A DNA stretch of 64,000 nucleotides from Runella sp. CRIBMP (GCF_009905605.1 NZ_JAAAKZ010000001.1:310001-374000); one strand, 5' to 3'; positions 25,722 to 36,400 are shown, numbered from the stretch's first letter. Numbers and translations are program-made. Notes: generated from the sequence alone by a model not told the origin.

Positions 25722-26390
25722 ATGAAATGGGCGTATAGTTTGCAACAAAAATTAAAAATTGCCGTGCTATTGACGGTTATTTTTGGATTGTTATTTGTCA
25801 AAAATCTGCTTGATAAACAAAGTTTTACGGAGTTAGGAGAGGCGTTTTCTACGGTTTATGAGGACCGACTGCTCGCAGAAAGCTACATTTATAAATTCTA
25901 TCATCACTTATCAGATAAGAAGATAGTCATTGATGGCTGTGTGGCGTATGAGGATGTAAATCGGATTAAAGGGCAACTTTCTCGACACAATGAGGCGATT
26001 AATGCGCTGATTCATGAATTTGAAAAAACCAAGCTAACGCCTGCGGAGGAGGTTATTTTCAGCAAATTCAAATCTCACGTGGCCGAAGACTTGCGCTTGG
26101 AAAAGCGTTATTTTTACCAAAACGATGGGGTAGCCGACATCGTAAACGCCAAAAAAGTGTTGAATAAGTCGTTTTATGTGATGTCAAATGACCTGAATTT
26201 GCTGTCCAATATTCAAATTTCAGAAGGAGAAAAAGTGGCAAATAGCTCGCGACAAATCGTTCTTGGCTCGGCTTCTCAAAACCGATTTGAACTGTCTTTG
26301 CTGATTGTGCTGGGATTATTGGTCCACGTATTGATTTTTGCTTCAAAATCTACGTTTCCAAAAACGCCGCAAAATCCGTCATTAAACTAA
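25722..26390 (+). CDS. Membrane protein with chemoreceptor-like four-helix-bundle sensor domain
   Basis: 222 residues: an N-terminal membrane helix (KIAVLLTVIFGLLFVKNLL), a mostly helical periplasmic stretch of about 150 residues with the pattern of the 4HB_MCP_1 sensor domain, a second membrane helix (LSLLIVLGLLVHVLIF), and a short cytoplasmic tail. A complete chemoreceptor would continue with HAMP and signalling domains; here the protein ends about 15 residues after the second helix. It is therefore a stand-alone sensor-like module, as occurs in some Bacteroidota. Ligand unknown. Convergent with the Rieske gene with a gap of only five bases. Confidence 0.65.
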   Translation: MKWAYSLQQKLKIAVLLTVIFGLLFVKNLLDKQSFTELGEAFSTVYEDRLLAESYIYKFYHHLSDKKIVIDGCVAYEDVNRIKGQLSRHNEAINALIHEFEKTKLTPAEEVIFSKFKSHVAEDLRLEKRYFYQNDGVADIVNAKKVLNKSFYVMSNDLNLLSNIQISEGEKVANSSRQIVLGSASQNRFELSLLIVLGLLVHVLIFASKSTFPKTPQNPSLN

Positions 26391-26395
26391 AATAT

Positions 26396-27370
26396 TTACC
26401 AATACACCTCAAAATCAATAGCTTCTGATGCCTTTTGATGGGGTTGATACAACCAAAAATACAACTCCTTGCCCACGGTATCGGCCGATGTAGACACAAA
26501 ACTACGTTGTGGGAAGTTATCTAGGTTGTTTTTCTGCATTTCTAGGATGCGCTTGTCTTGATGGATAATGATTCCAAACAGTTTTTTTACGACCCATTTA
26601 CCCAAAAAACGCAACCAAGGGCGCCGCAGAAAAACCCGCGCCGCATAAGTACATCCCGCCTTGGATTCATTGAGACAGGCTTCAATCCTAATCAACGGCT
26701 GTTGGTCTTGGGTAAGGTATTCTAAAATTGCGATGTTGGGATAAATATAATGCGCCGTTGGGGTCAGAAGTTGGTAGTTTTTGGGCAGTAGTTTAGTGAG
26801 CAATCCTTTGGCTGGTTCGGCTTCATACACCACCATAAAACCATTAGGTTTTGGGAAAAGGCGCGCTTTAAGAGGAGTGCGTTTTGTGTTTTCTGAGCGA
26901 ATAAAGCCGTTGTGTACGTAGTGGGTATGGCTGCCTTCTAGAAAATTCTCTAACGTATTGAGCAAGTTTGCGGTGGTGTTTCCCCCCAGTATTATATCCT
27001 GTGTTTGGGCAGAAATGGCAGGGAATGGCGCATTTTCAGAAGCGCTTGCCCACACAATACCACCCTCTATGCGAAGCGAAATACACTCCAACGCAGCATC
27101 GGTGGCCTTGTTGATGACGGGTACAAATGTATTTTTGCCTTTATTGTTAAAACACCAGCCGTGATACGGACAAACCAATTCGCCGTTTTGCACCCAGCCC
27201 TGCGACAACGGTGCACCACGGTGCGGACAAATATCCTTAAATCCCGCCCATTGGTTATTGGTTTTATAAATAACCAACGCACCAAAACGTGATGAAACAG
27301 GACAGGGCTGATTGGCCTTGAAATCACGCTCAAACCCCAGCGGCCACCAGGTATTTTCGCTATAACTCAT
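26396..27370 (-). CDS. Rieske [2Fe-2S] non-heme iron oxygenase
   Basis: About 324 residues, starting at the ATG at 27370 (MSYSENTWWPLGFERDF). The Rieske domain is at about residues 5-105, with CPHRGAPLSQG and CPYHGWCFNNKG giving the Cys2His2 ligands. The C-terminal catalytic domain carries LENFLEGSHTHYVHNGF, which fits the mononuclear iron motif (acidic residue, then HxxxH-type histidines). Proteins of this architecture hydroxylate, demethylate or desaturate small molecules and need an external reductase, which is not encoded nearby. The start overlaps the end of the upstream gene by 11 bases; it is the last gene of an ATP-grasp/acyltransferase-like/Rieske operon, so it probably tailors a product made by the other two. 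Confidence 0.87.
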   Translation of the reverse strand: MSYSENTWWPLGFERDFKANQPCPVSSRFGALVIYKTNNQWAGFKDICPHRGAPLSQGWVQNGELVCPYHGWCFNNKGKNTFVPVINKATDAALECISLRIEGGIVWASASENAPFPAISAQTQDIILGGNTTANLLNTLENFLEGSHTHYVHNGFIRSENTKRTPLKARLFPKPNGFMVVYEAEPAKGLLTKLLPKNYQLLTPTAHYIYPNIAILEYLTQDQQPLIRIEACLNESKAGCTYAARVFLRRPWLRFLGKWVVKKLFGIIIHQDKRILEMQKNNLDNFPQRSFVSTSADTVGKELYFWLYQPHQKASEAIDFEVYW

Positions 27371-28487
27371 ATTTTTCAAGCAACGGAATACCGATTTTGT
27401 TGAGTAAAAATAACAGCGTTTTCCACATTTGCTGGCGTGCGGCTGGCAAATGGTTGAAATAAATGGCTGAATATTCCAAATGGCCCTGTCCGCCGCGTAA
27501 TCGCTTGAAAGATGCCGCCCCAGAACTTAGATTCAGTACTTGGTTGGTTTGGTGCATTCGTCTGAAAATCAAATCAATGGCTTGAATATAGAGCCCTTTT
27601 TTAAGACTTTCGGATGTGTCATAACCCACGATGGGTGAGGTGATAGTGCCGTTTAATTCAAACAAACCCACCACCGATTTCAATAACCCTTCGTCGTTGC
27701 GGTATCCTTCAAGCCGAAAAAGTTGATTGGAAAATGCTTTCTCAAAAAACAATTCCGTAAAGCGCGGATTGTGTTGGGAGTATTTTTGGATGTATAATTG
27801 ATTATAAAGTTCTCTGATTTGCGAAACATAACCACCAATTTCTGTGGGTGAGACGTAAGTCAGTTCAGATTTTTGTACCAGTCGGCGGTCATTGCCAATG
27901 TTGTTGTGTTTAGACCAGGTTTGGGCGTGTGGGTGAAAATAATATACCTGCCGACTAGCGCCAGTTCGAAACCCGTATCGTTCAAATTCGTGTAGCAAAA
28001 GAGAATGTTGAACTTGGTTGAGTGACCTAAAAATGAGGGTGTGTTGGGGGAATTGTTCGGTCAGAAAACGGACAATTTGCGGCAAATAGATTCCATGCCA
28101 ATCGGGGTAAGGGTTGGTGGAAAGTAGAAAATTATTGACGTGAATGGTTTTGTTTATTTCGTTGCGAATCAGCCAATTAGATGTGCCTTTCAGGAGTAGG
28201 TTCAACGATTTGTTCAGAAAAGGATTTCGGATATTTCGGTCAAGTTCTTCAATCGAGTAGGTTACGCAAGCGGTGTAGGGAGAGCAAACGTAAGAATTAT
28301 CAAACTCTGTATTATTGATGGTGACGGGCAGAAACCAGCGGTCGTTGATGGATAAAAGTCGAAAATCTGTACGAACGTTTTCAATGAGTTGTTGGGACGG
28401 ATGCTGCTCAAACAATTCCGCCCACGCCCGTATTTGCGGGTTAGGAATTTGCGAAGGAAGCAGCCACTTGATCATGAATTTATCCAT
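27360..28487 (-). CDS. Possible GNAT/FemAB-like acyltransferase
   Basis: About 375 residues. The ATG at 28487 (MDKFMIKWLLPSQIPN) overlaps the TAA of the ATP-grasp gene within ATGGATAA, indicating coupling; an in-frame TTG nine bases upstream is less likely. No textbook motif is certain. The layout suggests two tandem GNAT domains as in FemAB-type transferases: one with LIFRSLNQVQHSLLLHEFERYGFR (about 170-195), and a second with ESLKKGLYIQAIDLIFRRMHQ and LNLSSGAASFKRLRGGQGHLEYSAIYF (about 310-350). Such enzymes transfer amino acids or acyl groups. The position between an ATP-grasp ligase and an oxygenase supports a biosynthetic role. Family call tentative. Confidence 0.55.
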   Translation of the reverse strand: MDKFMIKWLLPSQIPNPQIRAWAELFEQHPSQQLIENVRTDFRLLSINDRWFLPVTINNTEFDNSYVCSPYTACVTYSIEELDRNIRNPFLNKSLNLLLKGTSNWLIRNEINKTIHVNNFLLSTNPYPDWHGIYLPQIVRFLTEQFPQHTLIFRSLNQVQHSLLLHEFERYGFRTGASRQVYYFHPHAQTWSKHNNIGNDRRLVQKSELTYVSPTEIGGYVSQIRELYNQLYIQKYSQHNPRFTELFFEKAFSNQLFRLEGYRNDEGLLKSVVGLFELNGTITSPIVGYDTSESLKKGLYIQAIDLIFRRMHQTNQVLNLSSGAASFKRLRGGQGHLEYSAIYFNHLPAARQQMWKTLLFLLNKIGIPLLEKYEL

Positions 28488-29565
28488 TCCACTCAATATC
28501 CTGAGTAGAAGCCTGTAACAGCGTTTTGTTTTGCAAGAACTTGATTTTTAAGATTTCTACCAAACTCAACGGTTGTAAAAACAACGGTAAGGGGTCATTG
28601 CCGCTGAAAATCACGTCGTTGGCTCGGTAAAAATCCCGATTCAACATCAAGTGCGGCTGCGTAATCAGAAAAGCAAATTTAACGGCCATGTGCTTTTGGC
28701 TCGGATTAAGAAGTTGGAAAGTATCATCTAGAAAACAGCGCGCCAAATCATTGCCAATCAAATGCGCCCCGCTGATGCCGCGCGGATTGCATTCCAGCAC
28801 CACAGGCGTACCGTCGGGCTGAATGATAAAATCAAAACTTAATTGGCCATGATAACCAATCGCTTCCCCAAATCGTTTGATGGAAGAGATAAGCGCTTGA
28901 TGAGTAACGGGTTCAAAATAAATTCCTGAGCCTTTTCCGACGCGGTATTTAGGGTGATAAATTGTAAGGGCTTTTAGGGTTCCGTGGGCCCAAATGGAAT
29001 AAACGCAGACTTCTTTGCCACTAATAAATCGTTGAGCTACCCACGCCGTTGAATCAGGGATTTGTTTTATTTGGGCAACCGTTGGTCGGAGGAGCGTAAA
29101 ATTAGCAAAACGGGAATAAATGGGCTTGAAAACGTAGGCATTTGCATTTTCAAAATCGTTGAAATCCGCCGCATTTACCGTATCAGGTACGATAAAAAAT
29201 CCTTTAGCCAGCTCAATAAAGGCATCTTTTCGGTGGAGTTGGTGCATCAATTGAAGGCCAGCCGTCCAGACTTGACAAGGCAAGGAGTCTTTGGTCATGG
29301 CCACGAAAAAAGCCTCCTCACAAGTGGGGAGGCAGTGGTCTATTTTTTCGTCGATAATGATTTGCTTGAGTTTTTCTTGAAATGCTCCAAATGCGTAAGC
29401 GGGCGGTGGTAAATGGTAATAAACCGCTACGTACTTGCTCCACCGCGCCAAGGTTAACCGCAACGAATCTGCCATGACGATGCGGTGGCCTTGTTTGCCA
29501 AAGCTCCGCGCCATCTCAAGGGCAATGGGCGCTCTTGCCCCCAAAATAAGGATGTTTTGCGGCAC
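28480..29565 (-). CDS. ATP-grasp domain carboxylate-amine/thiol ligase
   Basis: 361 residues beginning at a GTG (complement of 29563-29565). A Rossmann-like pre-ATP-grasp domain (ILILGARAPIALEMARSFGKQGHRIVMADS) is followed by the ATP-grasp fold: NAYVFKPIYSRFA (nucleotide-binding Lys), AWVAQRFISGKEVCVYSIWAHG, and the Mg-binding end PVVLECNPRGISGAHL. Enzymes of this group activate a carboxylate as acyl phosphate and join it to an amine or thiol. The match resembles the generic carB-like ATP-grasp proteins found in small biosynthetic operons rather than any core-metabolism enzyme. First gene of a three-gene overlapping operon. Substrates unknown. Confidence 0.85.
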   Translation of the reverse strand: MPQNILILGARAPIALEMARSFGKQGHRIVMADSLRLTLARWSKYVAVYYHLPPPAYAFGAFQEKLKQIIIDEKIDHCLPTCEEAFFVAMTKDSLPCQVWTAGLQLMHQLHRKDAFIELAKGFFIVPDTVNAADFNDFENANAYVFKPIYSRFANFTLLRPTVAQIKQIPDSTAWVAQRFISGKEVCVYSIWAHGTLKALTIYHPKYRVGKGSGIYFEPVTHQALISSIKRFGEAIGYHGQLSFDFIIQPDGTPVVLECNPRGISGAHLIGNDLARCFLDDTFQLLNPSQKHMAVKFAFLITQPHLMLNRDFYRANDVIFSGNDPLPLFLQPLSLVEILKIKFLQNKTLLQASTQDIEWNG

Positions 29566-29709
29566 AGCTAAGGTTTTTTGTTAAAAATGATTTTTCTAAA
29601 GCGGTCTAATCTATTGTAAAACTATGCCAGATAACTTTCAAACAGTTAGAAACATAGGTTCCTGTACTATTTTCTTGTTTTATTTTTTGCAGGAGAAAGG
29701 GCAAACAAG

Positions 29710-32103
29710 CTATTCATAGTTAAAATTATAAGCAAGCGAAACAATAGGAGCGCCAAATATTTGGAGTTTATAGGCTCGGGCTGCACCATTTTCGGTTTTG
29801 AAAAAGACAGAATAGGCATTTTTTCGGGCATAAAGGTTATAAACGGTAAACACCCAGTTCCCTTTCCAACGCTTATCCTCTTTCATGGAGGGGTTTTTGA
29901 TATGCCAAGCCAAATCTAAGCGATGATAAGCCGGGATTCGGTTATTGTTGCGTTCGTCGAAATAAGGATAAAAATTGTTGAGGTATTCAATAAACCCAAC
30001 TGGCTCGGTATACGGCCGCCCAGTAGAATAGACAAAGTTAAAAGAAAAGGAGTTGTGCTTATCTGCCGTTAAATTAATAGACAGGTTGAAACTATGGGGG
30101 CGGTCATAGTTGGCCCGGTACCAATTGCCGTTATTGACCTGTTCCAACACATTCACATCAGCATACGTTTTGTTAAAAGTACGGGCATAAGTGTAGTTAA
30201 TCCAACCCGTAAAATTCCCTTTCTTTTTTGAAAACATTACCTCCACTCCATAGGCTTTGCTTAGGCCCTGCACTAATTGGGTTTCGGGAAAAGGTTGTAA
30301 CAAAAAATCAGCTCCAGGCTTATAGTCAATGCTATTTTCTGACTTTCGGAAATAACCTTCCAGAGTAAAATCATAAATATCATTTTTAAAAGAGCGGTAT
30401 AATCCACCGGTAATCAGGTGGCTCACTTGCGGACGAATATGCACATCGCTGGTTTTCCAGCGTGAGGTAGGAATAGGTGTTGTGGTATTGGAAGCAATCT
30501 GTATGTATTGCCTCATTAAATTGTATCCTATCTTAAAAGACAGTGCATTGTTTGGAGCGTAGCGTATTCCTAAACGCGGCTCAAAACCTCCATACGCCTT
30601 CATGATTTTGCCTTTGTCGATGCGTTGAGATTCAATTACTGACAAATCATCTCTGGGCTCATTGGGCTGATAGGTGCGTAAATCAGCAGGGCCCAAGGCC
30701 ATGAAATAGGAGTATCGCAGCCCAAAAGTCGCCGCAAATTGTTTTTTCGAAATTTCACCATCAATAAATACATCTGCTTCCTGCGAAAACTCGGAAGGAA
30801 GTGTCAGTGCATTTACACTTGTACTGTTTCCTGGGTTTAATATCCCAGGCTTAATATGGTATTTGGTAAAGCTTGTGCCCAGTTCCCATTTGGAGTTTTT
30901 GCCTTGATAATTAAAAGCGGAAGTAGCTTGTTTTTGATAAACGCCTGATTCTAAACGTACTCTGTTGCGAGTGGCCGTTTCGATGGTACCTATAGTGGGG
31001 TCATAGTTAGCTACGGTAAGCGTCGTTTGCCAATCTAACTTGGGTGTCAGCAGACTCACCCATTTGAGGGCATAGTTGTTGGTTTTATGTTCAAAGAAAG
31101 TGGTTTCGCCTACTACATTGGGTAAAGTGGCGAGCAGGTTGGTTTGAAAATAATCATTGCTGAAATAGCCCATCAGCGATAAGGTATTTTTAGCATTAAT
31201 CCGCCAAAAGAGTTTTCCAACTACCTCGCTGAAGCGCGTCCTGACACTGTCTAGATCTTCTGAAAAAACAGGTAGTAAAAAATCGTGAAACGCACCTCGT
31301 GCCGCAATATACACTGCCAAACGGTCTTTGATAATAGGGACATTGACCATTAATTTTTCAGAAATCAAACTCAGACCGCCAGTCATTTTAAATTTGGTTA
31401 CATCTGGTGTTTTGAGAGAAATGTCCATGACGGCCGCCGCACGCCCACCAAAACGGGCAGGTACATTGCCCTTATAAAGATCCAAGTTGCTGATGGCATC
31501 TGGCGGAATCACCGAGAAAAGCCCAAACATGTGGGTAGGATTAAAAATAGGGGTATTATCCACAAGAATCAGGTTTTGGTCGGTGGTCCCTCCTCGAATA
31601 TTAACACCATTGGAGGCTTCTCCAACACTCGAAACGCCTGGCAACATCTGTATACCACGCAAAAAATCCAACTCGCCAAAGGCCGCAGGGATTTTGCTCA
31701 AAGCTTTGATGTCAATTTGATTGACGCCCAACAGAGGCTTCCTGATATTTTCATCATACCCCTTGGTAGATACAATCACCTGCTCAAGTTGATGCTCTAC
31801 TTTTTGAAAATAAATAGTCAGTGTTTGGTCAGGCGATTTTTCGTTTATAGAACGCCACTGAGGTACATACCCCGACAATTTGAATGAAATGATATGATCT
31901 CCCGCAGGAAGAAACAATGCAAAACGACCTGATTGATCGGAGATTTGTCCATAAATCTTATTGTTGGCAACCGTCGATACCGCCACTCCGCTGATAGGCT
32001 GATTTGAGAGTGAGTCCACAATGGTTCCTTCCATTTTGATAATACGTTGTGCAAAACCCTCAAACGTAAACAGGAGGAGAAGAGGTAAAAATTTAAAATT
32101 CAT
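29710..32103 (-). CDS. TonB-dependent receptor with carboxypeptidase-regulatory-like domain
   Basis: About 797 residues. The start is placed at the ATG at 32103 (MNFKFLPLLLLFTFEGFAQ, signal peptide); an upstream in-frame ATG adds five residues. A CarboxypepD_reg-like sandwich (MEGTIVDSLSNQPISGVAV, about 25-105) precedes a plug domain with SNGVNIRGGTTDQNLILVDNTPIFN, then GNVPARFGGRAAAVMDISLK and a beta-barrel ending in the aromatic LAYNFNYE. It is shorter than SusC proteins and lacks the SusC boxes, resembling the FecA-type receptors coupled to DUF4249 lipoproteins. It lies 28 bases downstream of the DUF4249 gene. Ligand unknown. Confidence 0.9.
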   Translation of the reverse strand: MNFKFLPLLLLFTFEGFAQRIIKMEGTIVDSLSNQPISGVAVSTVANNKIYGQISDQSGRFALFLPAGDHIISFKLSGYVPQWRSINEKSPDQTLTIYFQKVEHQLEQVIVSTKGYDENIRKPLLGVNQIDIKALSKIPAAFGELDFLRGIQMLPGVSSVGEASNGVNIRGGTTDQNLILVDNTPIFNPTHMFGLFSVIPPDAISNLDLYKGNVPARFGGRAAAVMDISLKTPDVTKFKMTGGLSLISEKLMVNVPIIKDRLAVYIAARGAFHDFLLPVFSEDLDSVRTRFSEVVGKLFWRINAKNTLSLMGYFSNDYFQTNLLATLPNVVGETTFFEHKTNNYALKWVSLLTPKLDWQTTLTVANYDPTIGTIETATRNRVRLESGVYQKQATSAFNYQGKNSKWELGTSFTKYHIKPGILNPGNSTSVNALTLPSEFSQEADVFIDGEISKKQFAATFGLRYSYFMALGPADLRTYQPNEPRDDLSVIESQRIDKGKIMKAYGGFEPRLGIRYAPNNALSFKIGYNLMRQYIQIASNTTTPIPTSRWKTSDVHIRPQVSHLITGGLYRSFKNDIYDFTLEGYFRKSENSIDYKPGADFLLQPFPETQLVQGLSKAYGVEVMFSKKKGNFTGWINYTYARTFNKTYADVNVLEQVNNGNWYRANYDRPHSFNLSINLTADKHNSFSFNFVYSTGRPYTEPVGFIEYLNNFYPYFDERNNNRIPAYHRLDLAWHIKNPSMKEDKRWKGNWVFTVYNLYARKNAYSVFFKTENGAARAYKLQIFGAPIVSLAYNFNYE

Positions 32104-32131
32104 AATGCATGGGCACAAAGCAAGGTTATCG

Positions 32132-33340
32132 TTAAAAACGCCATCCAGAAGGTGAATTTGAGGTGCGATTTTCGCTATTCACACAAATTGCTTTAGGAAC
32201 ACTGAGACGATACAGAAACGGGGGTTCTAAGTTAGGTTCTCGACCATTTTTAATATAGAAAAGGCCGTCTGGCTGTCCACCAGATGTATTTTTTCGATCA
32301 AGCCAATAGCGGTTTTCATTGACCATCCCGGTCATAAAATAGCCCAATACCAACTCTGCTTTATCAGCTTCATTGACAATATTTCCTTTGATTGGCGCGG
32401 GGGGGGTATCGGCCAATGTACCGGTATTGATTGACTGATCCTGCACCAATTTGAGGTAGCGATAGGCATTGGGAGAAAGACTTGCCTGACGAATAACGAC
32501 CAAACACGGATTTGACTGATAAAGAGGAATTTGGGCAATCAATTTATCTTTTTGAGTTTTACCGTTGGTATATACATCCGAAAAAATATCCAGTGAATTA
32601 CCGTAAAATATATCCCAACACAGGCTCTCTGCTTCGTAATCGAAGAGGTTATTGACCGATAGTCTATTGTCAGTCTGACACTCTATCAATGAGCCCGCAT
32701 CTTTATAGTAAAGTCCGCCACGACAGGTAGCACATATTTTTTGAATTTCGTAAGTGATTGATGACCAGCGATAAAAGTTGCGCTCATCGACGGGGTCGGT
32801 AAAATCTACATAAAAGTCATTGGTGGCAATGTTGCCGATACTGGTACTGCGGTCAAGAATACCTTTGGGATTAAACTTTTCGTAAATACGCTCAATAGGT
32901 GGCACTTTGGCCATGGTTTCAATGGTTGAGCGGTACTTTTTTCCATCAGAAAGCTCAATAAATAACTGATAGCTGCTTCCTGGTTTACCTAAAAAAGTGA
33001 AGGGCATTACATAAAAACCTGGAGTTTCTTCACTTAGAGAATAGGTAATACTACCATTCTCAACCACTTGCACTTTAGCTGCTCTTACGGGATCGTAGCT
33101 GTCTTTTTGTGCAACAATGGTAGATGTAAAATCTGAACTTTTAAAAACCGTATTTGCCTTGGTCCGATAGATTGAAATAAATTGCCGCTCGGGCAAATCG
33201 TTGAGGCTCCCCTCTACAATCAGATACGATTTAGCGGTCTGTATATCAACTTTGTATAAATCTACACACCCCCAAATGAACCCTGCAATGAGCAATACTA
33301 TGCCCAATAATTTTAAGTTGAAACGCATAGGTAAGTGCAT
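32132..33340 (-). CDS. DUF4249 outer-membrane-associated lipoprotein
   Basis: 402 residues (398 if the second ATG at 33328 is used). Lipoprotein signal peptide ending in LLIAGFIWGC. The mature N-terminus, LIVEGSLNDLPERQFISIYRT, and the later segments (PGFYVMPFTFLGKPGSSYQLFIELSDGKKYRS and a Cys-containing loop KICATCRGGLYY) are those of DUF4249, a Bacteroidota-specific beta-sandwich family. DUF4249 genes are regularly followed by a TonB-dependent receptor, as here, so the two are probably a surface lipoprotein-receptor pair. The role is not established. Divergent from the FG-GAP lipoprotein gene at 33459. Confidence 0.88.
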   Translation of the reverse strand: MHLPMRFNLKLLGIVLLIAGFIWGCVDLYKVDIQTAKSYLIVEGSLNDLPERQFISIYRTKANTVFKSSDFTSTIVAQKDSYDPVRAAKVQVVENGSITYSLSEETPGFYVMPFTFLGKPGSSYQLFIELSDGKKYRSTIETMAKVPPIERIYEKFNPKGILDRSTSIGNIATNDFYVDFTDPVDERNFYRWSSITYEIQKICATCRGGLYYKDAGSLIECQTDNRLSVNNLFDYEAESLCWDIFYGNSLDIFSDVYTNGKTQKDKLIAQIPLYQSNPCLVVIRQASLSPNAYRYLKLVQDQSINTGTLADTPPAPIKGNIVNEADKAELVLGYFMTGMVNENRYWLDRKNTSGGQPDGLFYIKNGREPNLEPPFLYRLSVPKAICVNSENRTSNSPSGWRF

Positions 33341-33432
33341 TCATAGGTTAACGCTGATACAAGTATAATGATTTCTGGGTAAATGATTGGGCATTGATTT
33401 CGTTAATATAAAAGTACTGACCAAATGTTTAT

Positions 33433-33440
33433 TATTTTTG
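33433..33440 (+). promoter_or_regulatory. -7 promoter element of the first FG-GAP lipoprotein gene
   Basis: TATTTTTG matches TAnnTTTG. If transcription starts about seven bases downstream, the first in-frame ATG (33444) would not be on the mRNA, which supports the start at 33459. Confidence 0.4.
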
Positions 33441-33458
33441 TAGATGAGTAAAATACCT

Positions 33459-36400
33459 ATGATGAAAAAACGGTCCATTCTTCCTTTTCCTGCACTCCTT
33501 TGTGCTTCTGTTTTGTGGCAAAGTTGCCAACAACCAGCTGATAAAAACCTTTTTGAAGCAATGCCTGGCTCCAAAACAGGTATCAATTTTGCTAATCGTA
33601 TTGAAGATAAAAAAGAACTCAATGTATTTAACTATCGCAATTTTTATAATGGCGGCGGAGTAGCGATCGGCGATGTAAACAATGATGGATGGGCGGATAT
33701 TTTTGTAACATCCAATTTTGAAAAAAATCAATTGTTTCTCAACAAAGGTAAAAATAAAACAGACCTCTGGGAGTTCGATGATGTTACCTTGCCTGCTGGG
33801 GTGGGAGGCGCAAAAGCATGGAGCACCGGTGCCACATTTGCCGACGTAAATGGTGATGGGCTTATGGATATCTATGTTTGTAATGCGGGCAATATCAAAG
33901 GTGACCTGCGCGGTAATGAACTGTTTATCAATCAGGGAATTGGTAAAGATGGTGTTCCTAAGTTTATCGACAAAGCTACCGAGTACGGCCTAGTCGATGG
34001 AGGCTATTCGACCCATGCCGCCTTTTTTGATTATGACCGAGACGGAGATTTAGATATGTATCTGCTCAATAATAGCTTTCAACCCGTTAATAAGCTAAAC
34101 TACAAAAATCTGCGCTCAGTTCGCGATTCGCTGGGTGGTCACAAGTTGTTCAGGAATGAATTGATCAGCAAACAAAAACCCAATGGACAAAAACCGCATT
34201 TTACGGACGTAAGCGAGGAGGCGGGAATTTTTGGCAGTTTGATTGCTTTCGGATTGGGAATTACCATTGGCGATGTCAACAACGACAACTGGCTTGATAT
34301 CTATATTTCAAATGATTTTTATGAGCGGGATTATCTTTACATCAATCAGCAAAACGGCACATTCAAAGAATCTCTTGAAGAAAGTATGGAGCACATCAGC
34401 CTATCTTCCATGGGGGCAGATATTGCCGACATCAACAACGACGGCTTGCTTGATATCTTTGTGACCGATATGCTCCCACGAGACGATAAACGCCTTAAAA
34501 TGAACTCAGTTTTTGAAAGCTATGAATTGACCGCTTTCAAAGAAAAACAAGACTATTGGCATCAATACATGCGCAACATGCTGCACCTGAATCAGGGCAC
34601 GAAAGTTGAAACTAACCCTCAAAAGTCAGCCGTAGAAACCCCTGCTTTTGCCGAAGTAGGGCAACTGGCTGGAGTACATGCTACGGATTGGAGTTGGGGC
34701 GCATTGATTTTTGACATGGACAATGATGGACAAAAAGATTTGTTTGTGGCCAACGGCATTGTTCGTAACCTGACAGACCAAGACTATGTAGCTTTTTTGT
34801 CAGACCGAAATAATATCCAAGCATTGATAGAAGGTCAGCTGCAGTTTGACTACCGCAAATTTGTGGATATGATTTCATCCACGCCAATACCAAATTTTGC
34901 TTTTCATAACAAAGGAAATCTTCATTTTGAAGATAATGCTGCCAAATGGGGGCTGGGCGAAGCAAATTTTTCTAATGGTTCTGCCTATGGCGACCTCGAT
35001 AATGATGGAGATTTGGATTTGGTCGTCAATAACAATAATGCTGCTTTGGGTGTATTTCGAAATCATTCTGTCGAAAAACTGCGTACTCATTTTTTACGCG
35101 TAAAACTCAAAGGGACTCAGGCCAATCCTGATGGAATTGGCGCAAAGGTATATCTCTACCAAAAAGGGAAAATGCAGTATTTACAACAAATGCCCAACCG
35201 AGGGTTTCAGTCGTCGAGTGACTTGAATTTGGTCTTTGGCTTGGGGAATAACCCGCAAATTGATTCAATAACCGTGATTTGGCCCGATGATAAAATGCAG
35301 TCTTTCACTGACATTAAGGCCGATACCGAACTGCAATTAAAGTATACTACTGCCAAAAAACAGTGGAAAATACCTTACACAACCAACAGGTACTCTTTTG
35401 AACAAATAACTGACAAAGTAAAGCTTGATTTTGTACATGAAGAAAACAATTTTGTAGACTACAACCGTGATGGGCTGCTCAAGCAGATGTATTCTACCCA
35501 AGGGCCGGCCCTTGCTGTTGCCGACTTCAACGGCGATGGATTGGATGACGTGTACGTTGGTGGAGGTTCTGGAAAAAGACGGGCATTGTTTGCGCAACAA
35601 ACCGATGGTACATTTTCAGAAATATCCAAAACAAGTTTTGGCTCTCCTGCCTTAGCTGATGAAACCGCAGCTACTTTTTTTGATGCTGATGGCGATAAAG
35701 ATTTGGATTTATATGTAGTCACGGGAGGTAATGAATTCCTAACTGGTGAAGCTGTTTTGGCCGATAAACTCTATTTAAATGATGGTAAAGGCAATTTTGC
35801 CCTTAGCCGCGGGTTGCCCAATGTTTTTGAAAATGGCTCTTGTGTGACTGCCGCCGACTACGACCGCGACGGGGACGTGGACTTGTTTGTTGGTACAAGG
35901 ATGATTTCAGGACAGTACGGTCTGGACCCGCGAAGTTATTTGTTGCAAAATGACGGTAAAGGGAATTTTAAAGACGTAACCAAAGAAATTATGCCCAATA
36001 ATGGATTGGGAATGGTCACTGATGCGAGCTTTGAAGATTTAAACAAAGATGGGTACCCCGAGCTCATCGTTGTTGGGGACTGGATGCCTATTGTCATTCT
36101 ACAAAACCAAAAGGGGAAATTTCCGCTGGCTCTTACCCAACCCATAAAATACTCCAATGGATGGTGGAATGCCCTTGAGCCGGCCGATGTTGATGGAGAT
36201 GGAGACATTGATTTTATTATTGGGAATTTAGGCCGAAACTCAAAATTGCAATGTTCCGAAAAGGAGCCGGCTGAGTTGTATATTAATGATTTTGACCGCA
36301 ATGGAAGTGTTGAGCAAATTATCACCTGCTACAATCCAGACGGTAAATCCTACCCGATGGTATTAAAGCCAGATCTGCAAAAAGTCCTACCCGTGATTAA

